The notes under the pieces are model-generated. The model saw only the letters and a program-made list of their open reading frames with translations, was not told where the DNA came from and made no database searches. A stretch of DNA of 22,676 nucleotides, taken from positions 2,327-25,002 of the forward strand of contig JASLVT010000003.1 in assembly GCA_030741175.1 (NCBI GenBank), read 5' to 3'. The position numbers and the translations under genes were made by a program. Of this stretch, positions 1 through 7,490 are shown in pieces. Within the stretch, counting starts at the first letter, position 1, and each line of letters starts with the position of its first letter. This stretch comes from Porticoccaceae bacterium (GTDB lineage: Bacteria; Pseudomonadota; Gammaproteobacteria; Pseudomonadales; Porticoccaceae).

Positions 1-121
1 AATTAAGCGAGAGATGTTGCCTGAAGACCTGCTGGGTACCTTGATGTATCTGATTACAGCTGACAGTGATTTTGTCACCGGTCAAACATTGAATGTCGAC
101 GGTGGCAAAGTAAATATCTAA
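1..121 (+). CDS. Short-chain dehydrogenase/reductase (SDR), C-terminal fragment
   Basis: Only the last 39 codons lie in the window, in the frame ending with TAA at 119-121; the start is off the left edge. The visible peptide contains DSDFVTGQTLNVDGG, the typical C-terminal segment of classical FabG-like SDR oxidoreductases, which close the NAD(P)-binding fold there. The family reduces or oxidises alcohol/ketone pairs in the cytoplasm. The aldehyde dehydrogenase starts 25 bases downstream on the same strand, so the two are probably co-transcribed and may act on successive alcohol or aldehyde intermediates. The substrate cannot be told from this fragment. The SDR fold is fairly sure; the role is unknown. 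Confidence 0.8.
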   Translation, partial: IKREMLPEDLLGTLMYLITADSDFVTGQTLNVDGGKVNI

Positions 122-146
122 ATGATGGGTGAGGAAACCTGATTAA

Positions 147-1583
147 ATGACAACAGACAATAATCAAGCTATGGGTCATTGGATAGATGGCCGCGAGGTC
201 CAGTCGTCCGGCAGTGCTGTATTGGAAACACTCAATCCACTGGATGATAGTCTCTATGGCACGGTGGTGCGGGGAACCATTGAAGATATAGACAAAGCGG
301 TTAAGTCTGCTCATGCAGCATTTTCAAGTTATAGCCAGTCATCGACCAATGATCGGGAAGCCTGGTTGTGTAAAGCGGCGGAACTTCTCGAAAAGCAGAA
401 AGAAGAATTTATAGAAATACTCCACAACGAGGGTGGATCGACGCGCAAGAAAGCTGAATTTGAAACCAATAAAGCGATTTCATTTATTCGCGCGGCGGTG
501 GGCATGGTACGCAATCTCAGTGGTAAAACACTGCCCTCTGATTATCCCGGACGTATTAGTATGACTTGGCGAGAGGCACGTGGTGTGGTGGCGGTTATCA
601 CGCCATTTAATGTACCTTTGATCAAGGCCAGCCGACTGTGCGCCAATGCATTGGCTACAGGAAGCACTGTGGTGTTACTTCCCTCCGAAGAACATCCAAT
701 TCTTTCTCTCAAGTTTGCCCAACTGATGAGTGAGGCGGGATTCCCCCCGGGTACACTCAATGTGGTGGCTGGCAATGGTTACGATATTGGTGATGCATTG
801 ACTGGTCATCCATTAGTTAAGTCAGTGACCTTCACCGGATCAACTGTGGTGGGCAAGCATATTCAAAAACTCTGTGCCGAGCACAATAAGCATGTCACCT
901 TGGAGTTAGGCGGTAAAAATCCTCTGATTATTATGGATGACGCTGATTTGCAGGAAGCGGTGCCAGGTGCGATACGTGGCATCTTTATGCATCAGGGTCA
1001 GGCCTGCATTGGGTCTAGTCGTGTATACGTACATGACAAAATCTATGACCAATTTGTAAAAATGTATGTGACTATCGCTGGTAAATTAGGTATGGGTGAT
1101 TTGCGTGATCCTGATACCATCATTGGCCCGATTATCAGTGAACGTCAGCGCGAACGGATAAAGCGGCATATTGAGGATGCTCGTAACAAAGGTGCAACGG
1201 TTGCAACGGGTGGTCACTGGGATGGGAATCGCTGTGCACCCACAGTGTTGTTAGATGTAACCGCGGATATGGATGTGTTTCGTGAAGAGACCTTTGGTCC
1301 GGTTGTCTCTGTATACCGATTCAACGATTTTGATGAGGTAGTCGCGGAGGCAAATAACACCAATTATGGACTAAGTTCGGCGATATATACCGCTAATATT
1401 CATTTGGCTATGAGCTTTGCTAAACGAATAGAAGCAGGCATGGTGCATATCAACAGTCCATCGATTACCGATGAGGCGCATGTGCCGTTTGGTGGAGTTG
1501 GTGATAGCGGCTTTGGTCGTGAAGGTACCGAGGCTGATTTAGATGCTTTTACCGATTTAAAATGGGTCACTATCCAAGCATAA
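147..1583 (+). CDS. Aromatic aldehyde dehydrogenase, vanillin dehydrogenase-like
   Basis: A 478-residue NAD(P)-dependent aldehyde dehydrogenase, the usual length for the family. Visible catalytic elements are Asn155 in TPFNVP, the general base Glu253 in LELGGKNP, the nucleophile Cys287 in GQACIGSSR, and Glu381 in REETFGPV. The C-terminal segment VPFGGVGDSGFGREGTEAD resembles benzaldehyde, salicylaldehyde and vanillin dehydrogenases, so an aromatic aldehyde oxidised to its carboxylate is the likely reaction, feeding the protocatechuate genes further right. The usual Lys of the KPSE cofactor motif is Leu178 here (LLPSEE), which is odd. GAGGAAA at 131-137 lies 9 bases before ATG 147 and supports this start. 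It sits between the SDR and the peroxiredoxin-like gene in an apparent operon. The family is certain; the exact aldehyde is inferred. Confidence 0.88.
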   Translation: MTTDNNQAMGHWIDGREVQSSGSAVLETLNPLDDSLYGTVVRGTIEDIDKAVKSAHAAFSSYSQSSTNDREAWLCKAAELLEKQKEEFIEILHNEGGSTRKKAEFETNKAISFIRAAVGMVRNLSGKTLPSDYPGRISMTWREARGVVAVITPFNVPLIKASRLCANALATGSTVVLLPSEEHPILSLKFAQLMSEAGFPPGTLNVVAGNGYDIGDALTGHPLVKSVTFTGSTVVGKHIQKLCAEHNKHVTLELGGKNPLIIMDDADLQEAVPGAIRGIFMHQGQACIGSSRVYVHDKIYDQFVKMYVTIAGKLGMGDLRDPDTIIGPIISERQRERIKRHIEDARNKGATVATGGHWDGNRCAPTVLLDVTADMDVFREETFGPVVSVYRFNDFDEVVAEANNTNYGLSSAIYTANIHLAMSFAKRIEAGMVHINSPSITDEAHVPFGGVGDSGFGREGTEADLDAFTDLKWVTIQA

Positions 1584-1644
1584 TTATTTGCATAAGAGAT
1601 ATGTCCTTATCTGCTGATAAGTCAATTCAAGGGAGTCGTGCATA

Positions 1645-2160
1645 GTGACCAATAGAACTGGAGAGCTCTTACCTGAGTTTACCGTACAGCTACTGAACGG
1701 AGCTATGTGGCGAAGTGAAGATCAGCCTGAGGGAACTATGTCGCTGCTCACCATATACCGAGGTATGTGGTGTGGTCATTGTAAAAAGCAACTACAAGCT
1801 TTGGAGCGCTTACATGATGAGTTTGCTTCACGCGGCGTAGATGTGGTGGCGGTCAGTGCCGATACCGAAACTCGCGCTCGTAGCATGGCAAATGATTATG
1901 CATTGCATAAGTTAAACATTGGTTTTGATGTCTCGATTGAGAGCGCAAGAGCGTTGGGCGTATTTATTTCAAAACAAGAGAAGCCGATTGAAATGCCCTT
2001 ATTTTGTGAGCCGGCAACATTTCTAATCAATAAAGAGAGAAAATTGCAGGCCGCATGGATTGCGTCAAGTGCCTTCGCCCGTGTGGTACCGGACGATATA
2101 TTGGCCTACGTTGATTTTTTAGCGCAACACAGTGGTCGTGCACCGCGCGGATCATCATAG
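1645..2160 (+). CDS. Peroxiredoxin-like (AhpC/TSA, redoxin) protein with CGHC motif
   Basis: A 171-residue thioredoxin-fold protein of the AhpC/TSA-redoxin type with no signal peptide, so presumably cytoplasmic. The redox site is YRGMWCGHCKKQLQAL, with Cys43 and Cys46; a third Cys is at 121 (FCEPATF, the cis-Pro region). Related peroxiredoxin-like proteins often carry CPYC-type motifs, whereas CGHC is the protein disulfide isomerase motif, so thiol oxidoreductase activity is possible besides peroxide reduction. The start is GTG 1645, with GGGAG at 1631-1635 nine bases upstream; no ATG is well placed. It follows the aldehyde dehydrogenase by 61 bases and is probably the last gene of that operon, since a hairpin with a T tract follows. 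The role in aromatic metabolism is unknown; protection against oxidants is a guess. Confidence 0.78.
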   Translation: MTNRTGELLPEFTVQLLNGAMWRSEDQPEGTMSLLTIYRGMWCGHCKKQLQALERLHDEFASRGVDVVAVSADTETRARSMANDYALHKLNIGFDVSIESARALGVFISKQEKPIEMPLFCEPATFLINKERKLQAAWIASSAFARVVPDDILAYVDFLAQHSGRAPRGSS

Positions 2161-2182
2161 TCGGGATAGCAAGTGTCGGAGT

Positions 2183-2236
2183 ATAGTGCTCTCGCTAACT
2201 TCTCAGACCAGAGAGCTAGCATTGCACTATTTTTTA
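2183..2236 (+). terminator. Probable rho-independent terminator after the redoxin gene
   Basis: ATAGTGC (2183-2189) pairs perfectly with GCACTAT (2224-2230), followed at once by a run of T from 2230 to 2235. A competing inner pairing, GCTCTC (2188-2193) with GAGAGC (2211-2216), is also possible. It lies 22 bases after the redoxin stop and overlaps the stop codon of the convergent LysR gene. The T tract favours termination of + strand transcripts. Confidence 0.6.
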
Positions 2237-3183
2237 TCAGGTCCTAAAGCCATTGATAGTTCTGGACGAGCGCTTAATAATCTATTTTCCCATGGCGGTT
2301 TGTCACCATATTTTCTGCGTAAAAAGTCGATAAATATTCGCACCTTCATCGGCACAAAAGATGATCGGCGATAGAACGCTGAGATCATAATACTCTTCAG
2401 TTGTACCTCGGGAAGCACAGCGATAAGTTCGCCATTAATTATCTCCTCCTCAATAAAAAATGCCGGCATCACCGCCATATACTCATTGCTCATTATGGCA
2501 GCGCGTAACATCCATATAGTATTGGTTTGAATGATTGGTTGAATCGGTATGGGTCTTATGCCCTTGGGGTGAGATAGATTGATACAACAGTCTGGTTCGA
2601 TAAATGTGTTATGACAGAATTTATGTTGAGGGAGATCCTCTGGTGTTAAAGGCAATCCATATTTTTTGATATATTCGGGTGTGGCAACAATCAGTCGGCG
2701 CACGGGGAAAATTTTAGATGCCTCTAAAATACCGCTGGTATTTTGGCCTGTTTGTAGACACACATCGAACCCCTCCTGAACCGGATCACAGAACCGATCA
2801 TGTTGTTCAAGCTCTACCGTGAGATCAGGGTGTTCATTTTGAAATTCGCACAAGTCATGTGCGATATAGCTATGAATAAACGATGATATGCAGCTGACGC
2901 GGAATGTACCGGTTAAGCCCCATTCTACGCCGCTAACAGATGTCTTGGCATGATCAAGTTCTGATAGCACACGGACAGCTCGTTCATAAAAATCAGCGCC
3001 ACCTTCAGTGATTGTAAGCTTGCGAGTAGAACGCCTGAGAAGTTGCAATTCTAGATGATCTTCCAACTGGTTAACGCGCTTAGTGATCACGGATTTTGCT
3101 GTTCCCGTCTGACGAGCGGTCTCGGCAAAACTGCCGACTTCTACTACTTTAACGAAGGCTCTTATGCATTCAAGTTCGTTCAT
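2227..3183 (-). CDS. LysR-family transcriptional regulator (CrgA-like)
   Basis: A 318-residue LysR-type regulator. Residues 1-60 form the winged HTH (MNELECIRAFVKVVEVGSFA, then TAKSVITKRVNQLEDHL and LLRRSTRKLTITEGG); residues of about 90-300 form the ligand-binding domain. The FRVSCISSF and VCLQTGQ segments fit the subgroup that includes CrgA and many regulators of small catabolic operons. It is transcribed away from the TonB-dependent receptor across a 271-base intergenic region, the classic arrangement for a LysR regulator that controls its divergent neighbour and itself. The inducer is unknown; an aromatic or sulfated aromatic compound is inferred from context. Its 3' end runs into the terminator of the redoxin gene. 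The family call is sure, the target is inference. Confidence 0.9.
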   Translation of the reverse strand: MNELECIRAFVKVVEVGSFAETARQTGTAKSVITKRVNQLEDHLELQLLRRSTRKLTITEGGADFYERAVRVLSELDHAKTSVSGVEWGLTGTFRVSCISSFIHSYIAHDLCEFQNEHPDLTVELEQHDRFCDPVQEGFDVCLQTGQNTSGILEASKIFPVRRLIVATPEYIKKYGLPLTPEDLPQHKFCHNTFIEPDCCINLSHPKGIRPIPIQPIIQTNTIWMLRAAIMSNEYMAVMPAFFIEEEIINGELIAVLPEVQLKSIMISAFYRRSSFVPMKVRIFIDFLRRKYGDKPPWENRLLSARPELSMALGPDKK

Positions 3184-3454
3184 TATTATGCCTTTTTATT
3201 AAACGTAATTTGCGAACAGTGAGACTGACATTTGATATATTATCATCATCAACGCGTCAATATATATTAACACTCTCGCTATATTAGACAAATGACAAAG
3301 CGAGATTTTTTCTTGAGTTGAAATAAGGTGTCTGCTTTTTCTACAAATGAAAAGTTTTCAGCAGATTACTGATTAATAAATAATTGCTAATACAAGACGG
3401 TAATAGCGATAGTTTTACACTCAGGGTTACGGTCAATTAAGGGGAGGTCTTTTC
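3184..3454. promoter_or_regulatory. Divergent promoter region, LysR regulator / TonB receptor
   Basis: A 271-base AT-rich gap between divergent genes, with no convincing ORF. It must hold both promoters and probably the LysR operator. Visible items are an AT-rich stretch (about 3230-3272) and a hairpin with a T run at 3274-3311, listed separately. I could not pick out a single convincing -35/-10 pair by eye. Confidence 0.55.
3274..3311 (+). terminator. Terminator-like hairpin in the leader of the TonB receptor gene
   Basis: TCTCGCT (3274-3280) pairs perfectly with AGCGAGA (3299-3305), an 18-base loop between them, directly followed by TTTTTT (3306-3311 region). It is about 145 bases before the receptor start and points in the receptor's direction. 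It could be an attenuator in the receptor leader, a block on stray transcripts, or, if the promoter lies downstream, of no effect on the receptor. Confidence 0.4.
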
Positions 3455-5869
3455 GTGAAATTTAATAAACAAAAATTTAAAAAAACAGCAGTTTATTCTG
3501 CGCTAGGTGCGGCTATGCTAATGGGGCACTCCATAGCGAATGCGGCACTAGAAGAAATTATTGTGACGGCACAAAAGCGCTCTGAGTCTCTTCAGGATGT
3601 ACCTGTTGCAGTGAGTGCATTCACTGGTGATACGATGAAAACATTGGGTGTTACTAACGCCAGTGATCTAGTTGATATTACTCCAGGGTTTGCATCTGCA
3701 ACCCAGCAGGGTTCAAACAGAAACTACTTTTTGCGCGGTGTTGGTACTAGTGATGTTCATATCACAGCGGCATCTGCTATCGGTCAGTATTTTGATGGAG
3801 TGACGCTGACTAGTGGCTTTCATGCGAAATCGGCGCTGTATGATATGGAGCGCGTTGAGATTTTGAAGGGGCCGCAAAATACATTATTTGGATTAAATAC
3901 CACTGGCGGAGCGGTCAACTATATCAGTGTAAAGCCTGAGATTGGTGCGGGTACGCAGGGTAGTGCCTCGGTTAAATGGGGTAGTAATAGCCATTTTGAA
4001 ACTGAACTCGCGGTTGGCTTTGATGTGTCAGATAATCTTGCGGCCCGTGTTGCAGTGCAAACTATCGATGATGCTGGTGCCTTTACCTCAGTAAGTAATG
4101 GTAAGCGCTATGGCGACGAGGACTCCAAAGCTGGTCGTGTTACTTTGCTCTGGGAGCCTTCTGATTTGGCTACAGTTACGTTCAATATTCACGCGCTAAA
4201 ATCTGATAACAACAGCACGGCTATCAAGGCTGTTGGTACAAGATCGCCAGATGGATCGGGTGGATTATGTGCTGATGCGCCAGTATCAGGGATTATCGAT
4301 TTTTCGGTAAATACTAATTGTTTAAGCCGAGATGGCGGTAATGCCAATGATCCGGCAACAGACCCTTCCACAGCCTCTTGGGATACAACGGCACAAAACT
4401 TTGGCGTTGAAACGTTGGATACCTCTGGTGCTTACTTAAAGGTGGACTACGAGCTACCTTGGGCAACTTTTACCTCGATGACCTCTTTGGATAATCTTGA
4501 ATTTAAGAATGCTAATGATAATGACGGTGGCGCAACATTGGGTTTACACACTTTCCATCAAGACGATCGAGATACTTTGCAACAGGAATTCCGTTTAATT
4601 TCGAGTGGCGATGAGCAGTATCGCTGGATTGCGGGTGTGTACTATCTTGATGATGATGCCACTTCCTATACTGGGCTGCGTGGTGCGCGAGGCGCGTTTA
4701 AGAGCGGGACCCAAATTCCCAATGTTCAACTGGATCACACCAAAGAAAACCTCAGTGTTTATTTTCAGGGTGAATACGATTTCAGCGATACGCTGACCTT
4801 GACTACTGGTGTGCGCTGGTCTGATGAAAAAATAGAGGGGGATTACACGCCCTCTTCCCCAAATGTGGCGGGTGATCCTCAGTCAACGACATATTTTCGA
4901 GATGATATAGCGGCTCTGGTAGCGGCCCAGAATCCGGGTACAGCAGAATACGATGCCAATGGCTACCTAATTGCACGACAGGTACAACAAAATCTGGACA
5001 ACAAAGATGTTGGCTACACTGTTAAGTTAGATTGGAAAGCCACAGAAAACTCCATGGTTTATCTCAGCAACTCTCGAGGTTTTAAAGGTTCGGCGTTGGA
5101 CACTCGCCCTGTATATGCCTTGGTACCTCTTAAAAATGTGATCAGCGGTCTGGAAGAGACGCGGCTGGAGCCAGAATCGTTAGATGCGTGGGAAATTGGG
5201 TATAAGGGCGATTTCCTCGATTCACGAGTCCAGTTGGATGCGGCAGTGTTCTTATACGATTACGAAAATTTACAGCAATTCGTAACCGCCAAAGGCGTTC
5301 CCACTCTTGATAATGCTCTGGAGTCAGAGATAAAGGGGCTTGATCTCAATGTTAAGTATGGTGGAGATAACGGCTTATATTTACAGGCTGGACTTTCGTT
5401 GCTAGATACTGAAGTGATTGATGCTGGTGATAGTAAAAACTTTTTTGCCGGTGCTGAATTAGCTAGCTCACCGAGTTTTTCGTTTAACTTATTGGCTTCG
5501 CAGGAATTTCAGCTTGAAAATGGTAACTTGTTGACTCTTACTGGCAACGTTGCTCATACCGGTGAACAGGTGAAAGCCACGGCAACCAATGGTAATAACC
5601 AGGTAGTAGATCAGCTAAGCGTTGATGCCTACACATTGCTCAATGCGAGTCTTAGTTATCGATTCGGTGAGGCGCAGCAATACAATCTATCACTCTATGG
5701 TAAGAACCTATCCGATGAGAACTTTTGTGGTGGCGTCTTAGTAAATGACGGTAACGCCATACTGGGTAATACAGTAAATGCCAAGACCGCTATGCATATG
5801 AATGCTTTATGTCGTGTAACTAGCGCATCTACTCGAACATTTGGTGCGTCGATTGCAATAGACTTTTAA
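3455..5869 (+). CDS. TonB-dependent outer-membrane receptor
   Basis: An 804-residue TonB-dependent receptor for active uptake of a large or scarce ligand across the outer membrane. Residues 1-30 are a signal peptide (basic KFNKQKFKK, hydrophobic core, cleavage after SIANA). EEIIVTA at 33-39 is the TonB box, and QKRSESLQDVPVAVSAF opens the plug. The plug runs to about residue 160 (RVEILKGPQNTLFG, TTGGAVNYIS); a beta-barrel follows and ends in ASIAIDF with the terminal Phe needed for outer-membrane assembly. No N-terminal signalling domain is present. The start is GTG 3455, with GGGGAGG at 3441-3447 seven bases upstream. Next to two sulfatases and an aromatic pathway, it probably imports a sulfated or conjugated aromatic, although iron-chelate receptors look similar. 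Ligand assignment is inference. Confidence 0.93.
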   Translation: MKFNKQKFKKTAVYSALGAAMLMGHSIANAALEEIIVTAQKRSESLQDVPVAVSAFTGDTMKTLGVTNASDLVDITPGFASATQQGSNRNYFLRGVGTSDVHITAASAIGQYFDGVTLTSGFHAKSALYDMERVEILKGPQNTLFGLNTTGGAVNYISVKPEIGAGTQGSASVKWGSNSHFETELAVGFDVSDNLAARVAVQTIDDAGAFTSVSNGKRYGDEDSKAGRVTLLWEPSDLATVTFNIHALKSDNNSTAIKAVGTRSPDGSGGLCADAPVSGIIDFSVNTNCLSRDGGNANDPATDPSTASWDTTAQNFGVETLDTSGAYLKVDYELPWATFTSMTSLDNLEFKNANDNDGGATLGLHTFHQDDRDTLQQEFRLISSGDEQYRWIAGVYYLDDDATSYTGLRGARGAFKSGTQIPNVQLDHTKENLSVYFQGEYDFSDTLTLTTGVRWSDEKIEGDYTPSSPNVAGDPQSTTYFRDDIAALVAAQNPGTAEYDANGYLIARQVQQNLDNKDVGYTVKLDWKATENSMVYLSNSRGFKGSALDTRPVYALVPLKNVISGLEETRLEPESLDAWEIGYKGDFLDSRVQLDAAVFLYDYENLQQFVTAKGVPTLDNALESEIKGLDLNVKYGGDNGLYLQAGLSLLDTEVIDAGDSKNFFAGAELASSPSFSFNLLASQEFQLENGNLLTLTGNVAHTGEQVKATATNGNNQVVDQLSVDAYTLLNASLSYRFGEAQQYNLSLYGKNLSDENFCGGVLVNDGNAILGNTVNAKTAMHMNALCRVTSASTRTFGASIAIDF

Positions 5870-5884
5870 GTTTTTACTCTCCCG

Positions 5885-5926
5885 ACAGAATCTTCCTAGG
5901 ATTGCAAAGGCCTAGGGAGATTCTGT
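5885..5926 (+). terminator. Strong hairpin after the TonB receptor gene
   Basis: ACAGAATCTTCCTAGG (5885-5900) pairs with CCTAGGGAGATTCTGT (5911-5926) over 16 bases with one G-U wobble and a 10-base loop. It begins 15 bases after the receptor stop. No clean T tract follows (AGTCTTAAAAT), so it may be a partial terminator or a 3' stabilising hairpin that lowers expression of the downstream enzyme relative to the receptor. Confidence 0.6.
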
Positions 5927-5963
5927 AGTCTTAAAATCTGTTTCTGTGTTAAGAGTTTGCATC

Positions 5964-7349
5964 ATGTATAAATTTACAGGCCTTTCAATTTTGGTATCAG
6001 CCATGGTAGCCGCTGTGTTAACAGTGGGTACTGTCTCGGCAATGGACACCGATCCCGCGCGTCTACTTGTCAGCCGCAATGCAGAATTCAAAAAAGATAT
6101 CATCAAGGTGTCGCCAAGTGTTTATACAGCGGTTGGCTACGCGGTATCTCCCGTCAGTATGATAGTAGGCGATGAGGGTATTGTGATTGTTGATGCCGGA
6201 TTGGATGTTGGCACTAGCCAAGAAATTCGTGCGGACTTTCGCCGTATTGTTGATAAGCCTGTTGTGGCGATTATCTTTACCCATGGTCATCCTGATCATA
6301 CCCATGGCGCCTCTGCCTTTATGGATTCGGCTGATGTGCAAGTGTGGGCACGCGAGGGCTTTCCTCATGAACAGAGCGCCTTAGAGTCTGCAGGCATTGT
6401 TATTCAAAAAACTCGCGGTAAAAAACAGGCCGGATTTATCTTGTCACCTGAGCAACGTATTAATAACGGGATTGCCAAGGCATTTTGGCCTCAACGCAAA
6501 GGCGGTATTTTCGGTGCCTCCGATATAGTTGCGCCAACACATATCTTTAGTTCAGAGCGTCGCCAGCTTACCTTAGCTGGTATTAATATCGAATTGGTCA
6601 GCGCTACCGGCGAAACAGCTGATAGTCTATATATCTGGTTACCTGATGAGCGCGTGGTGTTCGCAGGCGACAATTTCTACAAGTCATGGCCAAATTTATA
6701 TGCATTGCGGGGCACGCCCTATCGCGATATTAGAGCCTGGGCCAATGTTGTTGATCAATTAGTACAGGAGCGTGCCGTCGCAGTAGTTGCCGGTCATACG
6801 CGCCCAATAATAGGTGAGAAACAGGTCGGTGAAGTTCTGGGTAACTATCGGGATGCCATTCGCTTCCTGTTTGATAAAACTGTTGAGGGCATTAATAAAG
6901 GACTGACGCCTAATCAATTGGTTGACTATGTGGTGTTACCAGAGAAATATCAAACGCTGGATTATCTGCGTCCTTATTACGGCAATCCAGAATGGGCCGT
7001 TCGCGCTATCTTTAGCGGCTATTTAGGATGGTTTGATGGCAATGCCACCAATCTATTCCCACTCAGAGATATGGAGGAAGCAGAGCGTGTTGCAAAGATG
7101 GCAGGTGGGAAGGACAAGTTAGATGACTTAATTGCTACGGCCATTAAAGAGAAAGATTATCAGTGGGCCGCTCAATTGAGTGATTATCTTATAACGCTCG
7201 ACCCAAAAAATAAATCGGCATTGCTATACAAAGCAGATGCATTAACAGCACTGGCTAAAAATAATCTGACTACCACGGCAAGAAACTATTATCTTAGTAG
7301 CGCGATATTATTGCGCAAAAAAGCCAAAGAATTATCGTCAGCACAGTAA
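5964..7349 (+). CDS. Secreted MBL-fold alkylsulfatase-like hydrolase (type III sulfatase family)
   Basis: A 461-residue exported metallo-beta-lactamase-fold enzyme. Residues 1-26 form a signal peptide cleaved after TVSA. The dizinc motif THGHPDHTHG gives His107, His109, Asp111 and His112. Further family blocks are FAGDNFYKSWPNLYALRG, AGHTRPIIG and GYLGWFDGNATNLFPL; the last opens the alkylsulfatase dimerisation region (about 360-455). These match the SdsA1/YjcS class, which hydrolyses sulfate esters with zinc. The protein stops after the dimerisation domain, so the C-terminal SCP2-like domain of full-length SdsA1-type enzymes (about 630-660 residues) is absent. I chose ATG 5964 over the in-frame GTG 5946 because it opens directly on the signal peptide and has AAGAG 8 bases upstream. 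It probably acts in the periplasm beside the arylsulfatase. True sulfatase activity is inferred. Confidence 0.85.
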   Translation: MYKFTGLSILVSAMVAAVLTVGTVSAMDTDPARLLVSRNAEFKKDIIKVSPSVYTAVGYAVSPVSMIVGDEGIVIVDAGLDVGTSQEIRADFRRIVDKPVVAIIFTHGHPDHTHGASAFMDSADVQVWAREGFPHEQSALESAGIVIQKTRGKKQAGFILSPEQRINNGIAKAFWPQRKGGIFGASDIVAPTHIFSSERRQLTLAGINIELVSATGETADSLYIWLPDERVVFAGDNFYKSWPNLYALRGTPYRDIRAWANVVDQLVQERAVAVVAGHTRPIIGEKQVGEVLGNYRDAIRFLFDKTVEGINKGLTPNQLVDYVVLPEKYQTLDYLRPYYGNPEWAVRAIFSGYLGWFDGNATNLFPLRDMEEAERVAKMAGGKDKLDDLIATAIKEKDYQWAAQLSDYLITLDPKNKSALLYKADALTALAKNNLTTTARNYYLSSAILLRKKAKELSSAQ

Positions 7350-7490
7350 TAAAATTAGCGCAACTTAAATGACTGGTGGCGTCGGTTTGTGATGTGATAA
7401 TTGTTAGTTGAGTTACGTACTATTTTGTTGATGGCTATGTGACTTGATTGCTGTGGCATGGTAAATATTTTGAAAGACTTGGATATTGTT

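Noticed and set aside
1..121. SDR fragment as LigD-type C-alpha dehydrogenase of the beta-ether pathway
   Set aside because: The visible C-terminus is the generic FabG-like classical SDR ending; nothing specific to LigD is present.
2132..2374. An 80-codon + strand reading frame overlapping the redoxin end and the LysR 3' end
   Set aside because: No family resemblance, it crosses the terminator hairpin, and it overlaps two real genes.
5946..5963. GTG 5946 as start of the MBL-fold enzyme
   Set aside because: It adds six residues before a good signal peptide, and AAGAG is better placed for ATG 5964.
7458..7490. ATG 7458 as start of the arylsulfatase
   Set aside because: It would put 11 residues, including acidic ones, before a compact lipoprotein signal that begins at ATG 7491.
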